DNA of 64,000 nt from JACRCT01 sp036504155 (lineage in GTDB: Bacteria; Myxococcota; Myxococcia; Myxococcales; UBA5297). Below are positions 50,400 through 60,400 of the stretch, piece by piece. The first letter of the stretch is position 1; each line of letters begins with the position of its first letter. The position numbers and the translations under genes were made by a program. A model generated the notes under the pieces. The model worked only from the letters and a program-made list of their open reading frames with translations, did not search any database and had not been told where the DNA came from. The stretch covers positions 62,001 to 126,000 of the forward strand of contig DASXVQ010000020.1 of NCBI GenBank assembly GCA_036504155.1. The letters are read 5' to 3'.

Positions 50400-52625
50400 T
50401 CACGGCCCCCCGGCGTCGCGGCGCACCGGGCCCGCCGCCGGCGGCGCAGGTTCGGCCAGCGACCAGAACAGCATCGTCTTGCGCTTGGGGTCCTCCAGCA
50501 GCAGCCAGCGCCCGTCGGGCGAGTAGTCGCGGAACGACTCCTTCAGGTCCCAGCTCGGGATGCGGATGGGCCGGCCGACGGGCTTTCCGGTCGCCACGTC
50601 GAGGACCTGCAGGACGCTCTGGATGCCGCCGGGCTCGGACTGCACGAGAAGCCGGTCGTTGGTGAGCCAGAGGCAGTCCTTGCCGGGCCAGCGCTTCTTC
50701 GGCTCCGGGGCGCGGTGCCCCTCGGCGGCGTCGATCCACTCCAGCATCACCTCGCCCTTGCCCTCGTCGGGCCGGCACAGGCGGCTGCCGCCCGGGCTGA
50801 GCGAGAAGCGCGAGACCCCGGGCAGGTCCAGGTCGGGCCGCCGCTCGCCGGAGCCGACGTCCCACGCCTTGAAGCCGGTCTTGGCCGGGCCCGTGGCCGA
50901 GGTCTGGTTCGCGAAGACGACCTCGCCGCTGGGGTGTACCTTCACCTCCTCGAAGGTCTCGGCGGGCAGCGCGATCTGGGTCGTCGCCCAGTCGGTGTCG
51001 CCGGACCGGTAGCGGACTTCGATGCGCCCCGGCTGCTCGCCCTTGCGCGGCTCCAGGCTGGCCATCACCGTCGCGCCGCCGTCGTAGGCCGCGGCGACGA
51101 AGCCGCCGAACTTCGCGAGCACCCCGCCGGTCTTGAGGTCGATGATCTCGGTGAGGCCTTCCTGGACCGGGCGGACGAGCGCGCTGCGGCCGGCGACGAC
51201 CTTGGGCACCCGCCGGCGCGCCGGACCGGTGCCGGGCGTGAGCGGCGCGGAGCGGACCTCCTGCAGGGTCTCCACGTCGACCCAGTGGATCTGCTGGTAG
51301 CCGGCGACCACGAGCTGCTTCGAGTCCGCGGTGAAGGCGACGTCCCCGCCGCCCTCCGAGGCCCAGGCGGCCGCCAGCGCCTCCTTGCGCACGAAGCGGT
51401 CGCCGGTCCGGGCGTCGTCGAAGGTCACCGGCGCCTTCTCCGGCGGGTCGGCGCGGAACTGGCGCGCACAGGGATCGACCGACCCGCCGCCCTCCTCGAG
51501 GACCCAGGCCGCACCCTTCTTGACCAGCTGCACCGGGTCCGCGCCGACCCAGCCCGTGGTGCGCGCGAACGGCTGGAGCTTTTCGCCGAGCGCCGCGAGC
51601 CAGTCGGCGTCGTAGGCCGCCACCACTTTCTTCAGGAACCCGCCGAGCATCGGCGCGGTGCCGTCCTCGATGCGGCGCACCCAGAAGCCCAGGTCGAGAT
51701 CTCGAAGCTCGCAACCGGAGATGCCGAAGGCGCGCAGCGAGTCGGTCTTCTCGAAGAGGAAGCGGTAGAACTCGCGCCAGTCGCGCTCAACGTCCGGCTT
51801 GCCGGGATGGCTCTTCAGGAACTCGGCCTTCAGCTCGGGCAAGGGCGCCCCGAGCTGCTCGGTCAGCCCGCGGTAGAGGCGCAGCTCGTTGCGCACGCGG
51901 CGCCGGAAGGCCGGGTAGAGGGTCTGCGCGGTGAGCCCCAGCACCGGCTCGTCGGGGGCGACGTAGGCGGCGGCGAGGAAGACGCGCAGCGCGTCCCGGT
52001 CCACCCTCTTGGCCGCGGGGTCGTAGACCTTCTGCCCGAGCGCCTCGTCGACCGCCTCGGGGGCGAGCAGGCGATCACCGAGGTGGCTCGGCGCGGGCCC
52101 GGCCTCGACGATGCCGTAGGCGATCTCGTGGACGCCCTGGTGCTCGAGGTGGAGGAACACCGAGCCGCGGCCGAGGTCCTCCGCGTCGCCGAGCAGCTCG
52201 AACAGGCGAGCGCGCAGGACGGCGAGCACCTTCTCGCGCACCGGCAGCGCGGCCGCCGCCGCCTTCGCCTGGGCCTCCGCCTCGGCGAGGCGTGCCGCCT
52301 CCGCGTCCGCGGCGGCGGCCAGGCGGTTGCGCTCCACCTCCTCGCGCCGGCGCGCCTCGTCGGCCTGGTGCGCGCGGGCCTCCGCGGCGAGCCGGGTCGC
52401 CTCCGCGGCCCGAGGGTTGCCGAACAAGTGCTTCTCCGGGAACGCGACCAGGAACCGATCGAACGCCGCGGCGCGCTCGGCGTCGCCCGACTTCGCGGCG
52501 GTCAGGGCGGACCACTCGGCTTCCAGCTTCTCGACGTACCGCGTCCGCGCGAAGTACCCGCCGCCACCGGCCAGGCCGGCGACCGCGATCAGCACGACGG
52601 CGGCGATGGCGACCTTGCGGACCAT
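50400..52625 (-). CDS. Membrane-anchored coiled-coil/WD40-like protein
   Basis: 741-residue protein. A CAGGAGG site precedes ATG 52625. A membrane anchor at residues 4-26 is followed by a helical charged region (about 30-135, with Ala/Glu-rich heptads), a middle helical domain of unknown type (about 140-390), and a C-terminal beta-propeller-like part (about 400-730) with blades such as VAFTADSKQLVVAGYQ, IHWVDVETLQEV and FRDYSPDGRWLLLEDPKR. No kinase domain is present, though the plan resembles the non-kinase part of WD40 Ser/Thr kinases. Divergent from an M15-like peptidase gene. Function unknown. Confidence 0.72.
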   Translation of the reverse strand: MVRKVAIAAVVLIAVAGLAGGGGYFARTRYVEKLEAEWSALTAAKSGDAERAAAFDRFLVAFPEKHLFGNPRAAEATRLAAEARAHQADEARRREEVERNRLAAAADAEAARLAEAEAQAKAAAAALPVREKVLAVLRARLFELLGDAEDLGRGSVFLHLEHQGVHEIAYGIVEAGPAPSHLGDRLLAPEAVDEALGQKVYDPAAKRVDRDALRVFLAAAYVAPDEPVLGLTAQTLYPAFRRRVRNELRLYRGLTEQLGAPLPELKAEFLKSHPGKPDVERDWREFYRFLFEKTDSLRAFGISGCELRDLDLGFWVRRIEDGTAPMLGGFLKKVVAAYDADWLAALGEKLQPFARTTGWVGADPVQLVKKGAAWVLEEGGGSVDPCARQFRADPPEKAPVTFDDARTGDRFVRKEALAAAWASEGGGDVAFTADSKQLVVAGYQQIHWVDVETLQEVRSAPLTPGTGPARRRVPKVVAGRSALVRPVQEGLTEIIDLKTGGVLAKFGGFVAAAYDGGATVMASLEPRKGEQPGRIEVRYRSGDTDWATTQIALPAETFEEVKVHPSGEVVFANQTSATGPAKTGFKAWDVGSGERRPDLDLPGVSRFSLSPGGSRLCRPDEGKGEVMLEWIDAAEGHRAPEPKKRWPGKDCLWLTNDRLLVQSEPGGIQSVLQVLDVATGKPVGRPIRIPSWDLKESFRDYSPDGRWLLLEDPKRKTMLFWSLAEPAPPAAGPVRRDAGGP

Positions 52626-52816
52626 GGATGCCTCCTGAAGGTCCCTGAGCAATACCGCACCCGAGACCGCCGCGGCGACCGGCAGCCACACCGGGCCGTG
52701 CTCGCTCGGCCGCACCGATTCGCTCGCCGCCCCCGCATTCGCTGAGGAAAGTTGCGGCCGCGAACTGGCACGCTCCTGGCTTCCGGGCAGAAGATTGGTC
52801 GGCCCCGGAGGACGCG

Positions 52817-53395
52817 ATGCCCCGCCGCGCAGCACTGCTCGCCTTCGCCTCTGCCTTCGCCCTCGCGTTCCTCGCCACCACGGCGTGCGCGCGCGCCGAG
52901 CCGCCGGGGAGGGCCGAGTGGGACGCCTTCCTCGCCCAGCCTTCGAACAAGGCGGCCTACGGCAAGTTCGTCGCGTACCTCGCGAGCCAGAACGTGGCGC
53001 GGGTCGTCGAGCCGTCCGAGCTGCTGCGCCAAGGGACCGACTGGAAGCGCCTCGGGGCCGCGCCCTTCGCCGTGCCGCCCGAGGAGCTCTGGCCGAACAT
53101 CGTCCCGGTGCTGCGGTTCGTCGAGAAGGAGCTCGAGCCCCACCTGGGCGAGCTGGAGGTGCTGAGCGCCTACCGGACCGAGGGCTACAACGAGCCGGCC
53201 GGAGGCGCGCGGCACAGTCGCCACCGCTCGTTCGAGGCGCTCGACCTGCAGCCCAAGAAGGACCTCGCGCGCGAGGACCTGCGCGCGAAGCTCGCGTCGA
53301 TCTGGAAGGCCAAGGGCAAGGAGAACCGCCTCGGCCTCGGGCTCTACGGCGGCACCCGCTTCCACGTCGACCGCTGGCGCTACCGGACGTGGTGA
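52817..53395 (+). CDS. Exported M15-like peptidase (D-Ala-D-Ala carboxypeptidase family)
   Basis: 192-residue protein with signal peptide (cleavage near CARAE). The zinc-site pattern of M15_3-type peptidases is visible: SAYRTEGYN, then ARHSRHRSFEALDL (first His with Asp about seven residues on) and FHVDRWRY at the C-terminus (second His). Such enzymes trim peptidoglycan stem peptides; some members are only binding proteins. It shares a 191-base divergent region with the WD40-like gene. Confidence 0.75.
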   Translation: MPRRAALLAFASAFALAFLATTACARAEPPGRAEWDAFLAQPSNKAAYGKFVAYLASQNVARVVEPSELLRQGTDWKRLGAAPFAVPPEELWPNIVPVLRFVEKELEPHLGELEVLSAYRTEGYNEPAGGARHSRHRSFEALDLQPKKDLAREDLRAKLASIWKAKGKENRLGLGLYGGTRFHVDRWRYRTW

Positions 53396-53407
53396 GGCCG
53401 CGAGCGG

Positions 53408-54361
53408 CTACTTCCGCTTGGCGGTGAACGCGGCGTGCAGCCGAGGCGCGACCGGCCGCGGCGCGATGCCGATGAGCCCACCGAAGTCCTCGCCGCTCTT
53501 CAGCTCGCCGGCCGGGGGGTCGTAGGTCGCCGTGCCGCCCAGCTCGATCGTCGTGTCCTTCGAGAAGAGCCCCAAGACCTGCTCATCGATCATCGGCACC
53601 GCCTTGGCGCAGGCGTCCTTGAGCTGCTGGTCGTCGAGCGAGGCGCTCCAATCCGCGACCGCGAGGGTCAGGCCCTTCCCGTCCTTGGAGATGTTGGCGA
53701 CGATCTGGTCACAGGAGACGGCGGCCTTCACCTCGCCCTTGAGCTCGGCCTGGCCGGCCACGTCGACGATCTGGTCCGCCATCTTCTGCACCAGCTCGCC
53801 GAACTCGATCTCCACGGCGTGCCCGTCGACCTGCAGCTGGTCGGCCTGCGTCTCCTTGCCCTTCCACTCGGTCGTGACGTCGACGCCGAGCTTGCTCAAC
53901 TCCACGGCGTCGAGCGTGTAGGTCTTGCCCTCGTGCTCGAAGGCGAAGCTCGTGAAGATCTCTTTGCCCTTCATGCTCCCCGGCAGCACGTCCTTCTCCA
54001 GCGTCAGCTCGCTCTCGACCTTCACCTGCGTCAGCGTGGCGCCGAGCACCTTGTAGATCGAGCCGCCGGGGCTCAGCTCGGGAGGCGCATAGGGGTCGAC
54101 CACGGCCTTCACCGCCGGGCGCACCGCCTTGTCCACCACCCCTTCCGCCTGGTCCTCGAGGAGCGACGGGATGCCGAGGACTTCGACCAACTGCCCCACG
54201 AACAGGTCCGCCACGGCGTCGCCGACCGTGCGGTCGTTGGCGAGCGGCCCGCCCAGGTCCCAGGTGCCCGAAGCGGCGTAGGTGCCCGTCCACCGCGGCT
54301 CGCCGACGACGCCGCAGGAGGCCAGCAGGAGCGAGAGCAGCGCGAGGTGCATGGTTCTCAT
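53408..54361 (-). CDS. Lipoprotein of unknown function
   Basis: 317-residue lipoprotein, ATG 54361 preceded by AGGAGG; lipobox LLASC with Cys16. The remainder is mixed alpha/beta with few cysteines (FTSFAFEHEGKTYTLDAVEL, VEIEFGELVQKMADQIVDVA, LTLAVADWSASLDDQQLKDA). A second ATG three codons in is possible. It follows the 2131-residue gene on the same strand by 108 bases with a hairpin between. I recognise no family. Confidence 0.7.
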   Translation of the reverse strand: MRTMHLALLSLLLASCGVVGEPRWTGTYAASGTWDLGGPLANDRTVGDAVADLFVGQLVEVLGIPSLLEDQAEGVVDKAVRPAVKAVVDPYAPPELSPGGSIYKVLGATLTQVKVESELTLEKDVLPGSMKGKEIFTSFAFEHEGKTYTLDAVELSKLGVDVTTEWKGKETQADQLQVDGHAVEIEFGELVQKMADQIVDVAGQAELKGEVKAAVSCDQIVANISKDGKGLTLAVADWSASLDDQQLKDACAKAVPMIDEQVLGLFSKDTTIELGGTATYDPPAGELKSGEDFGGLIGIAPRPVAPRLHAAFTAKRK

Positions 54362-54401
54362 GGCGGCCTCCTCCCATCGCGATCGTCGAGCAGTTGGTTG
54401 C

Positions 54402-54430
54402 CGGCCGCGGGCGGATTGATCCCGCGGCCG
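54402..54430. terminator. GC-rich hairpin after the giant gene
   Basis: A 10-bp perfect stem (CGGCCGCGGG / CCCGCGGCCG) with a 9-base loop lies between the giant gene's stop and the lipoprotein start. There is no T-tract, so full or partial termination is uncertain. Confidence 0.4.
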
Positions 54431-54469
54431 ACACTGGGACCGGACCTGGTTTCTCCTCTTCTTCCGCGC

Positions 54470-57400
54470 TCAGCGCTTCGGCGGCGCCGCCTCGCGGATC
54501 ACCGACCCGTGGCCCTCGCTGAGCACCAGCAGCGAGAACCGCTCCACCCGGTCCAGCTCGTCGGTGCTCACCGACGCGTAGTCGAACGCCCCGCGCAGGT
54601 CGGTGTAGCCGTCCTTGAAGAACTTCACCTGCCCGCCCTGCATCCGCGCGTACACCTTCACGTAGGTCTTCGAGAGCGGCTTGCCGGTCGGCGCATGCGC
54701 CACGCGCACCTGGCCGAAGTTCTCCACCACCGAGACCCGCAGCTCGTTGGCGTAGTGCGCCTGCGACTTGCGCCTGCCCTCGCCGACCAGCTCCACCACC
54801 ACGTTCGCGCCGGCGAACTCGGCCGGCAGCTCGAAGGAGTGCGTGCGGCCCGCCGGCAGCTTCACCTCGTCGGTGCGGTTGGGCCGGATGAACGAGAACT
54901 GGTCGGACTGCTGCTGCAGGAACGGCTGCCGCGAGAAGAGCAGCTCGATGTCCATGCGGTAGTAGGCGACCTTGATGGCCGACAGGTTCTGGTAGTTGAG
55001 CGCGACGGCCTTCTTCTCGATGGTGAAGTCGAAGTCGGGCTCGCTCGAGACCGCCCGCGACTGGCGCTGGTCCCGGTCCTTGTCGTCGACCACCTGCGGC
55101 GCGGTGCCGGTGACCTCGTCGAGCTGCGCGAGCGCGTTGCGGAACAGGTGGCGCCACTTGTCCACCGGGTGGTCCTTGTGCCGCTCGGCGATGGCCCGCG
55201 CCTCGGCGGGCCGCTCGCGGAAGAACTCGGCGTAGACCCGGAGGTAGTCGTGCTGCAGCGCCGTCTCGCCGCCGACCTGCCCGGCCGCGTCGAGCATCGC
55301 CAGCGCCTCGGCGGTGCGGTCCTGCAGGAACAGGTAGTAGGCGATCGCCAGCCGGTCCGCCTTGGTCAGCTTCGCCCGGTAGCGCAGGACCTCGAGCAGC
55401 GCCGTCCACTGCCGCGCCAGCCGGTCGTTGAGGATCCTGCGCTGCGCCCCCAGCTTCTGCGCCCGCGCGTTCACCAGCGGCGAGTACTCCAGGTGCTCGT
55501 ACCGGCCGCGGACGACCGGATCGAGGTCCACCAGCGGGCTGGTCAGCAGCAGCCCGGTCTGGTCCAGGAACGAGTCCTGGTGCTGCAGCAGCTCGCGGAT
55601 CCGCGGCGCGTCGTCGTGGTGCACCGCGTAGGCCCACAGCGTCGGGCTCCACACGTGGCGCTTCTCGAGCAGGGAGAGGCAGGCGTCGTAGAAGGCCCGG
55701 TCGCGCATCCGCCAGGCCACGAGGTCGAGCCCGACCACGCCGCGCTCGTCGCTGCGCGCGATGCGCTCGACATTGTTCCTCTCCAGCCAGCCCAGCACGT
55801 CCTTGGTCGAGCCGTGCTGCGAGACCCAGGCCCAGGACTCCTTGTCGACCACGCTGAGCTCGGTGACGACCTCCAGCTGCGCCGGCTCGGCGAAGGCGAC
55901 CAGCTTCTCGTTCTTGGCCACGTGCACCGGGAAGTGCGGGAACTTGCCGGGCGCCGGGAAGTAGAAGGCGTACTCCAGCGACTCGGTGGCGTACGCCGAC
56001 AGCTCGAGGTGCTTGCCTTGCGTGTAGAAGCCCGAGCGCACCGGCACCGCCCCGCGGGGGATCTGCAGCAGCAGGTCCAGCTTCTGGTTCGTCGAGGTGG
56101 GGTTGGTGAGGACCACCCGGCAGGAGTAGACGACGTTCACCAGGAACTCGCCGCTGACGTACCGGTCCACCTCCTCGCCGTCGACGTAGCGGCGCCGGTC
56201 GTCGTCGCGGAAGTAGTTCTGGCTCACCAGCACCGGCACGCGCTCGGCCGAGGGCTCGGCCGGTTTGATCTCCTTGTGGAAGGCGACGCCGCGGCCCTTG
56301 CCGGTCAGCGTCATCTTGGCGCCCTGGAAGGCGACCTCCGGCCGCGACGACTCGAACGGCAGGTCCAGCACCGCGAGCGCCAGCATCACCTCGGTGAAGC
56401 TGCGGCAGGCGTAGGCCAGGTTCTTCGACAGGAACGGCGCGGTGGAGCGGTGCGCCGCGAAGTCGCGCCAGAAGGGGTTGACGCTGACCAGCTCCGGCCC
56501 CATCCGGTCGCGGGTGAGCTGCCAGTAGTCGTTCTCGGCCCACTCCTGCGTCTTGTCGACCTGCTGGAAGAACTGCTGGACCTGCCGGCGCGCGTCCAGG
56601 TCGGCGCGCTCGGCCGACGGCGGCGCCATGCACTCCTCCGCCTTGCAGGGCTCCGGCTCGTCCGCCGCCATCGCGAAGCCGTCGGCCTCGGCCTCGTCGT
56701 CGACCGACCTCGCCTTCTCCTTGGCCATCTTGGCCATCGACCGGGCCGGGGCCCGAGCGGCCGCGGACGGCCTCGGCTTGGCGGAGGGCGGGCCGCCGGG
56801 GGCCATGTCCCGCTTCCCGCCGAACCCGCCGCCGCCGCGGGTCGCCGAGGCCAGCTCGCCCATGACGCCGCCCAGGTCCGCCAGCCGCTGCTGCTCGACG
56901 GCCGCGCCCTGCTTGGCGATGCCCAGGTCGTCGCCGCCCTCCAGCGCGCTGCTCTGGATGGCCATGCGGAACAGCTGGTCGGCGTGCTCCAGGTCGCGCG
57001 GGAGCAGCTCGTCCAGCTCGCGCGCGTGCCGGGCCACGGGCTCGCCCTCGTCGTCGATCCGCTTCGACAGGAGGATCCGCTCGACCACGTTCAGCCGGCC
57101 GAACGCCCACGGCTTGCGGTAGCCCGACAGATCGCCGCCGAGCAGGTAGTGGTCCATGAACGTCTTGTCGCGCTTGTTGCGCAGGTACGGCTTGACGACC
57201 TCCTCGAAGAAGGCCGGGGCCTTGCGGTAGAGGAAGAAGCTCAGCTCGTGGCAGGCGAACTCGCTGTACTTCGCCCGCTTCTCCTCCTCGGACAGGCCGG
57301 GCCAGGAGAGGACGAACGAGAACTTGGCCAGCTCCGGGTTGCCGGAGAGCGTGCTGAACAGCCGCCAGGCCTTCGCCAGCGAGTCGTACACCTCGACCTT

Positions 57401-60400
57401 GGAGGTGGTGATGTCGGCGACGGTGAGGGCCTCCTTCTCCGCCAGGACGCTGATCTCCTTCTTCTCGCTGAAGTGCTCGTTCGCGGGCAGCGCCAGGCGC
57501 AGCCGCAGGTCCTCGGGCTGCGTCGCGGGCTCGGGCAGCAGCACGTCGCGGGAGGCGGTGGCCTGCGGCGCGACCACGACCACGCGCAGCGCGCTGACGT
57601 GGGCGAGCGCCTGCCGCGGCACGCGGACGACGCCGTCCTCGTCGGGGACGAGGTTGGGCAGGACGGCGGCCGGCTTGGCAAGGAAGTCCAGGTTCGCGAA
57701 CGCGCTGCCCTGACCCGCGGGCGGGCGCGGCGGCGGCGGCGGGGCGCACGGCGCGGCCATCGCCGGCTGCGGCGAGGGCGCCCAGTCGCCGCCGGTGGCC
57801 GCCTCCTGGATCGTGGTCGAGGTGGTGCGCACCGCCCACGGGTTCAGGAGCAGCCCGGGCCGGGCGAGCATGTTGCCCGGGAACTTGGTGGCGAAGCGGC
57901 GCTCCAGCACGTAGCGGACCTCGTCGCCCAGGTCGCGGCCGGAGACGTAGTGCGACGGCGCCGCGGACAGCTCCAGGGCGCGCGGCGCCCGCACCGGGGC
58001 GCGAGCGAGCTCGGCGTAGCCGTCGTGGGCGGGGACGAAGCGCGTCCCGAAGACGTGCACGCGGGTGTTCGGGCCGGCGCCCGACAGGCGCAGGCGGATC
58101 TCGGAGTCGGCCACCTCGGCGGCGGCCAGCTGGACGGGCCTCGCCGCGGCGCGCTCGGCATGGCGCTTCTCGCCGGCGACCACCCCGCCCACGTCCACGC
58201 CGGGGACGGCGCGGATGGAGAGGGTCAGCTCCTCCTGCTTGAGGAACAGCTCGTAGTCGCCCGCGGGCAGCCCGGCAATCTCGAGGAAGCCGTCGCCCAG
58301 CGAGAGCGTGTCGAAGCGATCGGCGGCGTAGGTGTTCGCGCGGCGCTCGAGCAGGCAGGCGTCGGAGCGTTCGACCTTCTTCTTGCGCTTGCCGGCCTTG
58401 CCCTCGGCGTCCGGCCAGCCGGCGGCGCCCAGCGGCTCGGGGTCGGCGAAGGGCACGCGGAAGGCCTCGCCGGCGCGCACGTGGATCACCGCGTCGCGCC
58501 GGCAGCGGTCCGGCGCGACCGGCCAGCTCTCGGTGAGGCCGGAGGGCGTCGCCAAGGTCACGGTCTCCACGTCGCGCAGGTGGCCCAGCTCGATCCGGCC
58601 GGCCTCGTCGGTCTGCAGCGTGAAGAGCAGCGTGGCGGTCAGCTCGCGGTGCGCCAGCGTGACGTTCACCGCGACGTTCGGCTTGGGCTCGCCGGTCTTG
58701 CCCAGCACGTAGGCCACGAAGCCGTCGGCGGTGCGCGAGAGGTGCACGTCGTCGATGGAGGCGCTGGTGTCGATGCCGTTGAGCGCGAAGCTGCGCGAGT
58801 CGGCGAGGTCCACCGTGCGGCCCTGCGAGAGGTTCTTCACCTTGCCGCGCAGGGTGAACGAGAGGGAGGCGAGGTTCTCCGGCACCTGGAAGACGTGCAC
58901 CGACTCCCGGTCCTCGTGGAGCGCGAAGCCCTTCACCTCCAGGGTCGCGCCCACGCCGTCGCGGTCGGTGGACTGGATGACCAGCGCCACCTCCTCGAGG
59001 AGCTCCAGGCTCGCCGGGACGCCGTTGACTTGCAGCGACGGGCGCACGATCACCTGCGCCTCGCGCTTCTTGAGCAGGCTCTCGCGGTCGCAGTAGAGGC
59101 CGGCGACGAGCGAGTAGGACTCGGCCTGGTGCTGGAAGGCCTCCAGGGTGGTCACCGCGCCGTGGCGCATCAGGAACTGCACCCGCCCGGGGCTGGTGCT
59201 GAACGGCACGCGGAGGACGCCGTCCTGGTCGGGCCGGTACTCGCGGCCGCCCAGCCACAGCGTGGCCTCCGGCAGCGGCCTGCGGTCCTGGTCGAGGACG
59301 GTGAAGACGTGCCCGGCCGCCCCGGTCCGCTCCAGGCACCGCAGCCGGCCCTTGTGGACCAGCGACCGCGAGCTGATGCCCCCGCCGATGAACTCGACCA
59401 CGAACACGCCGGGCCGGGAGAGCGAGGGGAAGTCGAAGGTGCGCCGCACCCGGCGCAGCGGCGGCTCCGAGTACCGGTAGGTCTGCTCCTCGCTCGCCAC
59501 CAGGCCGTCGAGGTCCACGCTGGTGTCCACCTCGCGGCCGTTGGCCAGGAAGTAGTTGAGCGCGTTGATCTCGAAGACCTTCACCACCAGCGTCGGCACG
59601 TTCTTGACGTCGAGCGCCAGCGCCACCGGCTCGCCGGCGCGGAAGCGGCTCTTGTTGGTGGGGGCGAACTCCAGCTCCACCCGGTCCTTGAGCGCCTGGT
59701 AGAAGCCCGGGTTGTCGAGCATCGAGTACCACTTCTCCATGTCGCCGACGCCGCCCAGCACCTTGGCGGTGGCGAAGACCTCCTTGAGGAAGCCGTCGGC
59801 CATGTAGGTGTCGAAGGGCTTGAGGTCCTTGGCGTCCAGGAAGAAGCGGGCGAGGTAGTCGCGCACCAGCAGCTCGTCGCTGCCGACCGCCGGGAGCATC
59901 GTTCCCCAGTCCTGGCCGAGCGAGAAGGCGGGCTCGTCGGAGCTGCGGAACTTGTCGAGGTACTTCGGGCTCGCGTAGGCGACCTGCCGCGGCAGCTTGG
60001 CGTAGGCGAGGAAGCGCTCGCGGTCGTAGGTGCCCTGCCGGCGGTCGTGGTCGAGGCGGTGGAACAGCACGTGCGCCTTGAGCGAGTTGAAGCACGGGGC
60101 GAGGTCGTCGGCGAAGTCCCAGAGCCGGTCCAGGTAGTCCTGGCGGGCGGCGGGCTCGAGCTGCCAGTCCTCGTCGGGCCCGGGGCGCAGCTTGGCGAGG
60201 CGGGCCCGCACGTACCTCTCGTTCCGGGCCAGGTCCGGCACCTTCCCGAGCAGCTCCTCGAGCTGGTCCTCGAGCAGCAGGTTGTGGATGGCGATGGCGC
60301 CGAAGCCGCTGGAGTGCCGGTCCTTGAGCTCCGCGGCGACCAGCGAGACCAGGCGCGGGTGATCCGGCCGGCGCAGGCGCGAGAGCAGGGCGCGCAGGCG